Shown here piece by piece: positions 39,413 through 48,800 of a stretch of DNA of 48,800 nt. Positions within the stretch are counted from its first letter, which is position 1. Each line of letters starts with the position of its first letter. A model generated the notes under the pieces. The model was given only the letters and a program-made list of their open reading frames with translations, had not been told where the DNA came from and did not search any database. A program made the translations under genes and the position numbers. Location: NCBI GenBank assembly GCA_009786825.1, contig WQRI01000005.1:1-48800 (forward strand), read 5' to 3'. The DNA comes from Bacillota bacterium. GTDB lineage: Bacteria > Bacillota > Clostridia > Christensenellales > WQRI01.

Positions 39413-42313
39413 TTACGCTCTGTTACGCCTTCTTAGTATAAAGAATATTGCAAAGCCCGCTACAACCGCAACACCTAGAGAGCCTAGTACTATCCATACC
39501 GCTACGTGTACGCCCGAGTCGTCCATACCCGGACCCGCTTCCGTGCTAGTTATTGCTATAGTAAACATATTTTCTATTGTTGTTCTGTTGCCGTATCTAT
39601 CTGCTACTTCTATAGTGATGGTGTGCGTACCAGTTTGCGTTGGAGTAAACCTAAAGTATCTGTCCCCCGCACCAGTAACTATTGGCTCTAACTCTATCAC
39701 CGAGCCACCTATTCTGATAATTGCTCTCTCTTGCGTTGTTATGCCCGCTGTATGCTCTACAGTTAGTCGTGGGAACCTTACTTCTGCGTTTACTGGTCTA
39801 GCCGTTAGTGTTATTGAAGCGCCACTTGTAGCCTCAGAACCTTCATCGCGGAAGCCAAAGCCTGTTGGTATTCTTGTAACTGGTTCTGTTGCGTGACCTA
39901 CCCTAATCTCGTAAGTTCTTGTGCCGATGTTACCAGTTGCGTCCCTTGCTCTGAACGTTACTTCGTATAGCCCCGGTCTCATAGTTGCACCCGCCGCAGA
40001 CATTCTGATTACATAGTATTCTCTTTGGTGTGGCAATAGGTTTCTATCCCTTATGCCCTCTTGCACTACATCTAGTGTGAAAGCCGCCGCAACCGAGCCG
40101 TGCATAATAGTTTGTCTAGGCGCGAAGAAGTCTAAGCCCGTGTCACCCGGCGCTGTAATAGTTAGGTCGTTTTGCCAAGCAAACTCTATGTGCGGAGCCG
40201 CAGGGTTTGAGTCGTTAACAAATGGGCTTGGTATTCTGATTTCTGTAAGTGCGCCCGCTCTATCTGGCGTAATTGTTTGAACAAACTCGTTGTTTACCCA
40301 GTTGTGCGTAGCGTCCGGTGCAAGTTCTACACCCTCGTCTGCCCACCTTGCGTGAATAGACGGCGGAGTTCTGTCCCTTACATTAACTGTAAAACTAAAC
40401 TCTCTATCAAACTGTGGTGTCCACTCTGCTAAAAGTAAGCCGAATGCCGCGTCAATTTCACTAACCAGCGGGGTAGCAATATTTGCGAACGAACCCGGGA
40501 ACATATCTAGTAATGTGCGTACAGAAACTACACCAATAGTAATTACCGACTCGCCATCTGCACCACCAGTTAGTTGATAAACTAAATTCTGATTTTGAGA
40601 TACAGAAACCACGCCCGGCGCTGAAGATAATATTGCTACGCGATAAGGCGCATCGTTAGTCACAACTGGTAGTGTGTCGTAATGTATTGTAAATGGCGGT
40701 AAGTTAGCAATTTCTGATGGTTGAAGTTCTGTTGGTAGTAACTCTGGGTTTATAGAAATTACAGGTACAGCATCTTCCGCTAGTACTTCTATCGTATATA
40801 CGTGGTCATTTAATATTGCCCAATTACCCGTTCTGTCTGTTGCTATAACAACAACTCTGTAATAACCGCTTATGTCTAGTGTGAAAAAGAAATTTGTACG
40901 GGCTTCAAATGTATGCCAGTATGCTGGGTCGTTAATACTTGGCGTACGGGCTTCTACTTCTATGTTTGTTGGTAGCCAATCGTCTTCATATGCTGCGCCC
41001 GGTAAAAGACCAGACCTTAGCCTTTGAACTTCTACTGTTATGTTAATCTCGTGTTCATCTGCTACATTATCATCTAAATAGTATCTTGAAAAATTTGGTA
41101 AGTTTACACGCCTTGTTCCCGCACCTTCCAATTGTTGAACATTTGGGTGTTGTGGTGTATTTACTGCGTTCAAAGTTATATTTGCTGAACCCGCAACTGT
41201 TAGAGTTGGCGCAACAGTATCTAGGTAAACTTCGAAGTTGTGCGTTATTTCTGTAACTGGCGCTACATTGTGTAAGTGTGGGGTAGACTGCAAAACTCTG
41301 AAAGTTAGCGTATGTCTGCCCGCTTCGCGTAAAAAGAATGGTACCCACTCGCCTGCCGCGTTTCTTGTTCCGAAAGCAGTTTTATTCGTGTGCATTGTGT
41401 ATGTTGTAAAAAAGTTATCTGGTATCGGGCCATTTGTTGGTCTGTTGTCAAGCGGATAATTATACGCTGTTTCTAACCTGCCATCTAGCGTTATACCAGA
41501 AGGCGTTGTAAGGGATACTTCTAATTGAAATCTGTATGGAACAAACACCCAGTCTGGCTCTGTTGCTGTGCCTCTGTTTATTCTCATAGCCGGCACAAGA
41601 TATTCTGGGTCTGCTGTGTTAACCGGCGCATCAGTTTCGTTTGTTGCTAAAGCGTGTACGCGGTAATCCATATTAGGTCGTGCATTATCTGCCGCTGCGT
41701 GTATTATGCGCGGGGTTGGAATTGTTAACTCTATACCCGTGTATAGTCTGCCACCAAATTGACTTCCGCGGTCGTTCAAATAATTTTCTACCGCGTCGTA
41801 GTTTATCTCAACATTTCTTACAGCGCGTGTGCCTGTAAAGTTTGCTTGTGGGTTAACAAAAATATAGAAAGTCTCTACTGCTTCTGAAGTAGCAACACGA
41901 CCATCTCTAGAATTTGTCAAATAAAACTCTACTCTCCACACACCATCTACGTGTAGGTTGTGTCTGTTATGAGTTATATTTCTAGCCTCTATAGGACTTG
42001 GGTTGTTTGGTTGAAAAAGTCTGAAAGAAACTAAATTTGTAACATCTTCGCGCCTTGCAAAATCGCCCGCAAGAGCCTGTGTTTCGCTATATGCAAAATA
42101 ATGATAACCCCTAGCAGAAGCCACCGCTCTTGATAAATCTAACTGGCTACCCCTTACAAATTCTGAGGGTATTGTAGAGCCGTCTACAACTAGCCTTGGC
42201 GTTACGTGATTAGCAACCGCCGCGCTTGCTGGAAACGTAAAACCAATTGCTGTAAACGCAACAACTACTGATAATAAAATTGACAACAGTCCTATTTTTT
42301 GGAACCTTTTCAT
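39413..42313 (-). CDS. Large surface protein with Ig/cadherin-like repeats and C-terminal TM anchor
   Basis: Signal peptide at N-terminus, repeated RDATGN/DRTGN/DRYGN motifs, C-terminal VWIVLGSLGVAVVAGFAIFFILRRRNRA. Confidence 0.87.
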   Translation of the reverse strand: MKRFQKIGLLSILLSVVVAFTAIGFTFPASAAVANHVTPRLVVDGSTIPSEFVRGSQLDLSRAVASARGYHYFAYSETQALAGDFARREDVTNLVSFRLFQPNNPSPIEARNITHNRHNLHVDGVWRVEFYLTNSRDGRVATSEAVETFYIFVNPQANFTGTRAVRNVEINYDAVENYLNDRGSQFGGRLYTGIELTIPTPRIIHAAADNARPNMDYRVHALATNETDAPVNTADPEYLVPAMRINRGTATEPDWVFVPYRFQLEVSLTTPSGITLDGRLETAYNYPLDNRPTNGPIPDNFFTTYTMHTNKTAFGTRNAAGEWVPFFLREAGRHTLTFRVLQSTPHLHNVAPVTEITHNFEVYLDTVAPTLTVAGSANITLNAVNTPQHPNVQQLEGAGTRRVNLPNFSRYYLDDNVADEHEINITVEVQRLRSGLLPGAAYEDDWLPTNIEVEARTPSINDPAYWHTFEARTNFFFTLDISGYYRVVVIATDRTGNWAILNDHVYTIEVLAEDAVPVISINPELLPTELQPSEIANLPPFTIHYDTLPVVTNDAPYRVAILSSAPGVVSVSQNQNLVYQLTGGADGESVITIGVVSVRTLLDMFPGSFANIATPLVSEIDAAFGLLLAEWTPQFDREFSFTVNVRDRTPPSIHARWADEGVELAPDATHNWVNNEFVQTITPDRAGALTEIRIPSPFVNDSNPAAPHIEFAWQNDLTITAPGDTGLDFFAPRQTIMHGSVAAAFTLDVVQEGIRDRNLLPHQREYYVIRMSAAGATMRPGLYEVTFRARDATGNIGTRTYEIRVGHATEPVTRIPTGFGFRDEGSEATSGASITLTARPVNAEVRFPRLTVEHTAGITTQERAIIRIGGSVIELEPIVTGAGDRYFRFTPTQTGTHTITIEVADRYGNRTTIENMFTIAITSTEAGPGMDDSGVHVAVWIVLGSLGVAVVAGFAIFFILRRRNRA

Positions 42314-42673
42314 TGAGTAATTCTCCTATTTTTTTAGAGCAACAACTTTTGGTTTGGTTTAGCGCACAAGCAAAACCTAGATATACACTCAAGTGCCTAA
42401 CCTAACTTGCCTTGCCTAACCTAATTTGCCTTAGCATAGTTGTTTCTCTGATACATTTCTCTGTTATAGTTATTTTTTTTCAAAAAACAAAAATTATGCA
42501 TTCTCTCGCCACCATAAAGAACAAACGTGCCACGATAATTCTTATAATTAAACGAAAAAATGCTAGGTTTGTTAAACCATATAAGATATATGTTACACTA
42601 TATAACAATAAAAGTCAATTGTTTAACGCAAAAATTTTCAATTTTTTTGACAGAAAATATTAATAGCGCTCTA

Positions 42674-43024
42674 CTACAGTATTAAACTGTCTATTATTGT
42701 TCTGCTGTATTCCCATTCTTTTATGCCTTGGTCTGCAATTTCTTTGCCTAGTTCTGTAAGCGAATAGTATTTGCGCCTACCACCCCTAGCCTCGCCCCCA
42801 CCCCAGTAAGAGTTTATACAGCCCTTTTGCTCTAGCCGAGATAACGCACTATAAATTGTTGGCAACTTTGCCGGAAAGCGCCCACCAGAGCGCGCATTTA
42901 AATATTCGAAAATTTCCTCGCCAAATTTATTACCATCAAGTAAAGAACAAAGAATAATCGTATTCATATAGCCCCTGAAAATATCAGAACCCATAACAAC
43001 TTCTTTTTCTACATTATTATCCAT
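42674..43024 (-). CDS. PadR-family transcriptional regulator
   Basis: LPTIYSALSRLEQKGCINSYWGGGEARGGRRKYYSLTELGKE. Confidence 0.95.
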   Translation of the reverse strand: MDNNVEKEVVMGSDIFRGYMNTIILCSLLDGNKFGEEIFEYLNARSGGRFPAKLPTIYSALSRLEQKGCINSYWGGGEARGGRRKYYSLTELGKEIADQGIKEWEYSRTIIDSLIL

Positions 43025-43076
43025 ATTTGTATTTTAACATTTTGCCAAACATTTTGCAAGCAAATTTCTATTAATT

Positions 43077-43232
43077 GTAAATGTTAAATTTTAAATGTTA
43101 AATTGTTGCACGCTAGCGCAAACAATTTTTTTTTGCAAAATACTAAAACACAAAAATTGCAACTGCTCAAAAGTAATTGCATCTAATGAGTGTAGCCATT
43201 TAACAGTGAACATTAAAAATTTAACATTTATA
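43077..43232 (+). repeat. Heptad-arm element, AATGTTA arms
   Basis: gtaaatgttaaattttaaatgttaaattgttgcacgctagcgc...caactgctcaaaag...gccatttaacagtgaacattaaaaatttaacattt. Confidence 0.87.
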
Positions 43233-43336
43233 AAGTAACAAAATTCGGCTTTTGCAAATAGTATGGTAATAGGGCAACCAAAATATACAGCAATTGCGTT
43301 GCCTTAATATGTACATATTGGAGGTATTAACTTATT

Positions 43337-43540
43337 ATGTTTAATTTATTTGGTAGAGGTGGCTGTCACGAGATGGAGCATAGAGGACATCACGAAGGTG
43401 GCTGCGAGTGGATAATATGGATTTTAATCTTACTTTGTCTTTGTGGCGGACAATTCGGACACATCGGCAGAATGTTCACTGGCGGTAACTGGGAGTGGAT
43501 AATTGCTATACTAATAATCTTGTTCTGCTGCCGTAGGTAA
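43337..43540 (+). CDS. Small Cys/His-rich two-TM protein
   Basis: 67 aa with ggaggt upstream; WIIWILILLCLCGG and WIIAILIILFCCRR. Confidence 0.75.
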   Translation: MFNLFGRGGCHEMEHRGHHEGGCEWIIWILILLCLCGGQFGHIGRMFTGGNWEWIIAILIILFCCRR

Positions 43541-43590
43541 AGCCTAAAACAAAAATTACATAACGCATATATATAAACGTCCAACACGTG

Positions 43591-43626
43591 AAAAAAAGAG
43601 GCTGTCGCAAACCAGCCTCTTTTTTT
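43591..43626 (+). terminator. Rho-independent terminator
   Basis: aaaaaaagaggctg - tcgcaaac - cagcctcttttttt. Confidence 0.92.
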
Positions 43627-43811
43627 AATGTAAAGTGTAAAATGTAGAGTGTAAAGTGTTGTAACTCATTAAATAAATTCACTTTTGAACAGCCTGCAAT
43701 TAGCACTTATACAAATTTGCTAGTAAATATTTCCCGCGCTAGCGGGTGTAGCCACTTTACACTTTACACTCTACACTAACTCAACTCTCAACTCTACACT
43801 CTCAACTCACT
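43627..43811 (-). repeat. Heptad-arm element, ACTTTAC arms running into an AACTCTC-type heptad array
   Basis: aatgtaaagtgtaaaatgtagagtgtaaagtg...cttttgaacagcctgca...cccgcgctagcggg...cactttacactttacactctacactaactcaactctcaactctacactctcaactcac. Confidence 0.92.
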
Positions 43812-45551
43812 AAACTCTGTACTTAGCCACTCTCGCCTGTTACGTAAAAAGTTTAGCAAAAATTCTACTTGCCCGCTAAAAGTGTCTATTTGTTGAATGC
43901 TTGAGGGGACTGCCCACATCTGCGTGCCTAAAATATCCCAACGCTTGAAGTTTCTCTCAAAGTCTTGCTTGTAGGTTGTGCTTAGATACTCTATTAGTTG
44001 TAGCGTATGCTCTAGGTGGCTGTCTTTTACTTCTGACCACCTTTGGTTTAGTAAGTCTACAAATTGCGGTACGCGAATTAAGTCTCTGAACCACACGTGA
44101 TGTGTCGCCCAAAGCCCCCTATAACTTGTAGCACTTTGCCTTACGCAACTACCGCCAATAAATACGCAATAGTCTGCAACCCTATCTTTATTGCCAGCCG
44201 CAACATCAAAATCCCAAATATGCCCAAGCACTAACCTTTTGTTGCCCGCTTCAGCACTACCCGCTGAATGCTGTCCGCTGTTCCCTGAACGCTGTAGCGC
44301 TTCAGCGCTACTCGCTGTTCGCTGAACGCTGTTCCCTGCAGCGCCGTGCGTAGCAACGCGCGGCGCTGCTATATTCATAAACACACTTGCGCCGAATACA
44401 TCAAAGTTTTTATACCACTCTTGCACTATATAAAAATCTATAAACGAGCCTACATCTATAACATTATTAATTGCGTCCCAATCCCTTGTGGCTATAACAT
44501 CGTGCACGTTTTGCAAAAAGTCGCGCGCGTACTCTTTATGCGCGCGCGTAAGGCGCGACCCGCTCGGGTACCTAATCTCGTACGCTCGCATTCTAAGCGA
44601 GCCATTTGTGTTTTGTTGTGGCTCACCGCGAGTATTGCGCGGGTTAACCAAAATGTAGTCTTCCCACTCTATATAGCCGTTTGTGGCTCTGTTGTCGTGC
44701 GCGCGCGTGTTAAGTTCTATATAATACTCAGATAAAGTCGGGTCTGCGTTAAACTGTGCTTGCACGCGCCCGGGCGCAACTTCTCTATGCTCGGCAAGCA
44801 TATAAATGCCCATATAGTTTCCGTTTACGTAAACGTGCATATGGCGCGCCTTTGTTGTCCACGCTTGATACTCTAACAGCCCGCCCAAAAAGTACGCCGA
44901 GTAGTTTCGTAAAAGACTTAAGTCTTGGTAATTTGCAATAAAAAGCCAATCTCTGTAAACGTTGCCGTTCCCAACCCCTAGCATATCTCTTGCTTGTGCA
45001 AACCTTATTCTAAAAGGCTTTTTGCCGTAGCGCTCGCCCTGCCACCACGAAGAATTTCCGCGCCCTCTAATCTGCCCCAAAGCACCCTCAAAGTTATGTC
45101 CCTCGTGCGCGCCCTTAACAGAAAAACTTATGCCACCTTGCCAATCTCTTGTAACAAAATCTAGATGCCCATTCTCACGGCTTGCATTAGGGTTTGTAGT
45201 AATGTTATTCGGCACATCTATATGAAGCGAAGCAAACGCATTAAAGTGCTTGTAGCGCGAAGCAGGATTCCAAGCGTCGTCGTTGTCGTTATTGTTGTCA
45301 TCACCCTTGTTATCGTAGCCCCCATCACTATCTTTATCGCTTCCACTACCGCTATCGTTATCGTTGTCGCTACTACCACTTCCACTACCGCTATCATTAT
45401 CTTTGTCACTACCGCTTCCGCCCGTACCGCCGTTCTCTGTGCTTCCATTCTGATAGCCATTATCACCACTACCATTGTCGTTAGCCAAACACGCAACTAA
45501 CGAAAAAGCAACAACCAAAATCAACAAACTTGCTAATAACTTTTTTTTCAT
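43794..45551 (-). CDS. CotH-kinase-family lipoprotein
   Basis: Lipobox VACLA, Ser/Gly/Asp linker, RGRGNSSWWQGERYGKKPFRIRF, GHIWDFDVAAGN. Confidence 0.92.
   Translation of the reverse strand: MKKKLLASLLILVVAFSLVACLANDNGSGDNGYQNGSTENGGTGGSGSDKDNDSGSGSGSSDNDNDSGSGSDKDSDGGYDNKGDDNNNDNDDAWNPASRYKHFNAFASLHIDVPNNITTNPNASRENGHLDFVTRDWQGGISFSVKGAHEGHNFEGALGQIRGRGNSSWWQGERYGKKPFRIRFAQARDMLGVGNGNVYRDWLFIANYQDLSLLRNYSAYFLGGLLEYQAWTTKARHMHVYVNGNYMGIYMLAEHREVAPGRVQAQFNADPTLSEYYIELNTRAHDNRATNGYIEWEDYILVNPRNTRGEPQQNTNGSLRMRAYEIRYPSGSRLTRAHKEYARDFLQNVHDVIATRDWDAINNVIDVGSFIDFYIVQEWYKNFDVFGASVFMNIAAPRVATHGAAGNSVQRTASSAEALQRSGNSGQHSAGSAEAGNKRLVLGHIWDFDVAAGNKDRVADYCVFIGGSCVRQSATSYRGLWATHHVWFRDLIRVPQFVDLLNQRWSEVKDSHLEHTLQLIEYLSTTYKQDFERNFKRWDILGTQMWAVPSSIQQIDTFSGQVEFLLNFLRNRREWLSTEFSELRV
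44246..44368. repeat. GC-rich heptad (NNCGCTG) array plus 13-bp hairpin inside the CotH-kinase gene
   Basis: ...TCCGCTG TTCCCTG AACGCTG TAGCGCTTCAGCGCTA CTCGCTG TTCGCTG AACGCTG TTCCCTG; hairpin CAGCGCCGTGCGT-AGCA-ACGCGCGGCGCTG at 44339-44368. Confidence 0.85.
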
Positions 45552-45567
45552 ATATACCTCTTTTTTT

Positions 45568-45726
45568 AATGTTAAATGTTAAATGGTGAATGTTAAATGT
45601 TTAAACTCATAAAGGCAATGACTTACGAACAGTCAGAGTTTTCAACTCTCTACATTTTGCAAAATGTAATATTGCCGCGCTAGCGGTGCAACCATTTAAC
45701 ACTTAAAATTTAACATTTAACATTTT
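45568..45726 (-). repeat. Heptad-arm element, AATGTTA arms
   Basis: aatgttaaatgttaaatggtgaatgttaaatg...acgaacagtcagag...ttgccgcgctagcggtgcaaccatttaacacttaaaatttaacatttaacatt. Confidence 0.9.
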
Positions 45727-45729
45727 AAG

Positions 45730-45761
45730 CAAAAGCACCTTAATACGCTAAGGTGCTTTTG
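45730..45761. terminator. Terminator-like hairpin downstream of the collagen-like lipoprotein
   Basis: caaaagcacctta / taaggtgcttttg. Confidence 0.75.
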
Positions 45762-45776
45762 TTGAAAAAATTCTAA

Positions 45777-46076
45777 TTAAGCATTTGTTGGGTACGTTGG
45801 TCCGCCCGGTGTATTACCACTTGGGTAACCCGGTGTAGTTCCACCCGGTGTTGTAGTACCCGGTCCACCGTTTGTAGTTCCACCCGGTCCGCCCGGCGTT
45901 GTAGTACCTGGTCCGCCGTTTGTAGTGCCACCTGGATAGCCCGGGGTTGTAGTACCCGGTCCGCCATTCGTCGTGTCACCCGGTCCGCCCGGTGTCGTAG
46001 TACCCTGTCCGCCATTAGTTGTGTCGGTAGGGTAACCCGGTCCACCATTTGTTGTGTCTGTTGGGTAGCCCGGCTT
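45777..46076 (-). repeat. In-frame tandem repeats encoding the PGGPGGTTNGGPGTTT tail
   Basis: Repeated ccgcccggtgttgtagtacccggtccgcc(g/a)tt(t/c)gt blocks. Confidence 0.88.
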
Positions 46077-48185
46077 GTACTCTCTTACAAACTCTTTGCT
46101 TGCGTTTACAATTGCAGACAAGTAGTTTTTAGCCGTAAGCGTTGTTCTTGTTGTTGGAAGTATAACAGGCGTCTCTGCGTTGGTTCTTGCAATGCGCTGA
46201 GTTGCTACCTGAGATTGCATTTTAGGCTGAGAACTCGAGTGCATTCTGCCCTGACTTCTGCCCTGACCGTGCATTTTGTCTTGCCCTTGCATTTTCATTC
46301 TGCCTTGTCCGTGTGCTTTAGCCTGTCCTTGACCTTGCATTTTAGGTTGAACTTGCTTGTCTCTACCAGCAACACCAGCCATAGCAGTAGGGGTAGTCGT
46401 TGTAGGTGGCGTTGGTCTGTAAAGCATATTTCTTTGGTTTGTGTCAGCGTTGCCCGGTCCTAACCCTGTGTCGTTGCCGCCTATTAACTGACCACCGTGA
46501 GAGTAAATCTCAAACTCTGCTACATCACTTGCAAACCTACCTACAATTTGTGCATCTAACTCTGGTCTGCCTCTATCTGATGTTCCGCCCGTTCCGAATA
46601 ACCAACTGCCTAACCAAGCAGTCCTTGTTGTAGATACATCTGGTGTAAATGTGTATACGATGTCTGCTATTCTGCCCGTGTCTTTTTCGAATACAACGTA
46701 TAACTCTATAGCACCCATATTTGCTCTGTCTGCAAACGCGTTGTTTAAGCTTGCGACAGGGTTTGTACCCCCGCCCCAAGTAGACGTTAAGCCCTCTACA
46801 TAAGTCTTACCCTCAATAATTACATAATGCTCTGTTGCAAATCTACTTTTTAAAAGTGCATTTCTTGCTGTTTCTAGCCTTCTGTAAAAACTTAAAGCAT
46901 TCTCACCTGTTGGGAATGCAAGTGTGTAGTTATCACCACCCGCAAATTCTGCTCTCTGTGCATTAGATAGTGCCACGAAAGAGCGCCACGCTCTGTCTAT
47001 CGCTGCTCTCATATCTGCGCTCTCAAGTGCTGTAGACATTTGTTCCCCGCTCATCTCTTCCCAGTTACCTAGCGCTACTACACGCTGTCTAAGGTATGCA
47101 ACCGGACCCGGCTGTTGTCCACCACCAGCAACCTTGCTTGCGTTTATAACAGCAGATACAAAGTTACGCGCTGTTAGTGTAGCAGACGTTGTTGGAACAA
47201 TCGCGTTAGGGTTAACCAACTGCCCCGCATTTGTATGACCTGCCCCGTGGCGCGCTGGGTTACCAATCTCGCCCTCTAAAAGCCTCGTGTTTGTTGGGTG
47301 GCGTGGGTCTTCTACACCCGGCGGATTAGAACCACCTGCAGGGTTCGCGCCAAGCGCACTTCTAGCAACTTGCCAAGTAGACACCTCTTGTATCGTATGC
47401 CCCTTAATGTCTTCTATTAAGTCGTGAACATTTCTGTGCGGGTTTGCTGTCCACGTACGCAAGTTGTTACCAACAACCCAAATACCTGCCCAGCCTGCAG
47501 TAGTGTCATTTCCGTTTCCGTTAAACGTGTAAATTACATCTACAATCTTGTCTGTTGCTTTTTCTACAACAATCTCTAAGTGAATTGCGCGCATACTGTG
47601 GCGGTCTGCAAATACGTATGGTCCGCCAGAGTTTGCGTGACCCGTGTGAAACTGCCCTGAAGGTATGCCCTGAACAAAAGTCTGACCCGGCGTAATTAAA
47701 TACATATCCGTGTTGCTGTACTTGTGGCGTAGATATGCGTTGTGTGCAGCCTCTAAGCGTGGATACATACTCTCGTAGTGGTGTGTCCAGTTAAGTTCGT
47801 TATAGTCTATGCTGCTTCTTGTATTTCGTGCATTCCTTGCATTTTGTGCCGTTGGCGTAGCAGGCGCACTACCTCTGTAAGCAACAAACCTTGCGCGGTG
47901 CTGTGGCGTTAGCCCCCTAAATTTTGCCCACGACTCTGAAATTGCTTGTCTGTTTTCTGCATTGTTTAAATGCTCTGTAACTTGGTCCGGCGTCTTTTCT
48001 AAAAAGTTTGGCTTGCCGTGAACCCTTCCGTGTAAAACTTGGTAAGCCGTGTGCGTCGGCTGTACATTTCCGTTGCCATTTCCATTCTCGTAACCATTAT
48101 CATTTCCATTTCCGTTACAAGCAACCATAGCAACAGCCATAACAGCCAAAAGCCCCGCTACCAACAAAACCCTAAAAAGTCTCAT
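45777..48185 (-). CDS. Lipoprotein with duplicated domain, Met/Gln/Gly-rich linker and Gly-Pro-Thr collagen-like C-terminal tail
   Basis: Lipobox MVACN; two homologous domains; C-terminal GGPGTTTPGGPGGTTNGGPG repeats. Confidence 0.88.
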   Translation of the reverse strand: MRLFRVLLVAGLLAVMAVAMVACNGNGNDNGYENGNGNGNVQPTHTAYQVLHGRVHGKPNFLEKTPDQVTEHLNNAENRQAISESWAKFRGLTPQHRARFVAYRGSAPATPTAQNARNARNTRSSIDYNELNWTHHYESMYPRLEAAHNAYLRHKYSNTDMYLITPGQTFVQGIPSGQFHTGHANSGGPYVFADRHSMRAIHLEIVVEKATDKIVDVIYTFNGNGNDTTAGWAGIWVVGNNLRTWTANPHRNVHDLIEDIKGHTIQEVSTWQVARSALGANPAGGSNPPGVEDPRHPTNTRLLEGEIGNPARHGAGHTNAGQLVNPNAIVPTTSATLTARNFVSAVINASKVAGGGQQPGPVAYLRQRVVALGNWEEMSGEQMSTALESADMRAAIDRAWRSFVALSNAQRAEFAGGDNYTLAFPTGENALSFYRRLETARNALLKSRFATEHYVIIEGKTYVEGLTSTWGGGTNPVASLNNAFADRANMGAIELYVVFEKDTGRIADIVYTFTPDVSTTRTAWLGSWLFGTGGTSDRGRPELDAQIVGRFASDVAEFEIYSHGGQLIGGNDTGLGPGNADTNQRNMLYRPTPPTTTTPTAMAGVAGRDKQVQPKMQGQGQAKAHGQGRMKMQGQDKMHGQGRSQGRMHSSSQPKMQSQVATQRIARTNAETPVILPTTRTTLTAKNYLSAIVNASKEFVREYKPGYPTDTTNGGPGYPTDTTNGGQGTTTPGGPGDTTNGGPGTTTPGYPGGTTNGGPGTTTPGGPGGTTNGGPGTTTPGGTTPGYPSGNTPGGPTYPTNA

Positions 48186-48485
48186 AGTGTTTTCTCCTTG
48201 TTTTTTTATAATGTAAGTGTGTGAGATGTAAAGCGTAAAAGCACCTTGCCAGTCGTTAAATGCAACACTTCACACTCAATTGTACACAATTTTACTATGT
48301 GCAAAACACCAATTTGTATACACACCAAAACCCCACAAAACAAAACACTAAACAAAGAAATAACAAAACTCACAACGCAAAAAACCTATCAACAAAAAAA
48401 CAAAACCACCAAAAACAAAAAACCTATCCACAAAACAAAAAGCGCAAACACCCCAACACTCACAGAACCCAAAAAGCCACCAAAC

Positions 48486-48521
48486 AAAAAACGCAGCCTG
48501 AATTCTCAGGCTGCGTTTTTA
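48486..48521. terminator. Bidirectional rho-independent terminator
   Basis: aaaaacgcagcctga-attc-tcaggctgcgttttt. Confidence 0.92.
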
Positions 48522-48539
48522 TAAATATTAAGTTATTAA

Positions 48540-48800
48540 TTAAGGCGCTGGCACTTCTACCGGTGTTGCGTTTATAGCATTTACTAAAGCATTAGCAACA
48601 GCATTTAAAGTGTTTGTTATTCCAGAACTTGGTGTTTCAAATGCTGTAAACCCAAATGCTGTTAAGTTTTGTCTGTGATACGGATCTGTAGAAGTTGCTA
48701 AACTTAATTCTTGCCAATGTGTTATGCTTTGTAATTGTATGTGCGCAAACATATCAGTTACTGCTGTTTGTATATAATCAATAAATTGGTACCAACCTGA
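48540..48800 (-). CDS. C-terminal part of a protein continuing past the window edge
   Basis: Frame stays open upstream of the ATG at 48752 to the edge (SGWYQFIDYIQTAVTDMFAHI...). Confidence 0.7.
   Translation of the reverse strand, partial: SGWYQFIDYIQTAVTDMFAHIQLQSITHWQELSLATSTDPYHRQNLTAFGFTAFETPSSGITNTLNAVANALVNAINATPVEVPAP

Noticed and set aside
45773-46076. Collagen-tail DNA repeats considered as a CRISPR array, and antisense ORF 45773..46048
   Set aside because: Repeats are contiguous and in frame with the lipoprotein; antisense ORF is just the complement of the repeat
48210-48275. Possible degenerate ACTTTAC element upstream of the collagen-like lipoprotein
   Set aside because: Only a few heptad-like matches (gtaagtgtgtgagatgtaaagcgtaaaa) and no recognisable core box

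Overview
AT-rich, low-GC Firmicutes/Clostridia-like chromosomal window (taxonomy is inference). Recognisable genes: minD, an MreB-like actin ATPase, Ppx/GppA, acpP, ppdK, a complete rnfCDGEAB operon with an unusually long RnfG, an SF1 helicase with a nuclease-like C-terminus, a ParE/RelE-type toxin-antitoxin pair, two half-size TauE/SafE permeases, SpoVB/MurJ-like flippase, a DUF421+DUF4363 pair, uvrA/uvrB, PadR, a CotH-kinase lipoprotein and several large surface proteins. The most striking signal is a family of about 21 intergenic elements (about 150-200 bp), roughly one per 2.3 kb. Each complete copy has a conserved core (GC-rich box CACCGCTAGCGCGGGCAA at one end and ACTGTTCAAAAG at the other) bounded by inverted arms made of 7-bp tandem units. 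The heptamer sequence differs between elements (ACTTTAC, AATGTTA, CAATGTT, AATTTGT, AATTCAT, ATTATTC) but the 7-bp period is kept and the left and right arms of a copy match each other, so each can fold into a long stem. Elements fill whole intergenic gaps, sit inside operons, supply stop codons, and appear to replace Shine-Dalgarno regions. A GC-rich heptad array lies in frame inside the CotH kinase gene, and a different cloverleaf-like 125-bp element with perfect 12-bp terminal inverted repeats lies at 38138-38262. All calls are by eye from the sequence; no searches were run.
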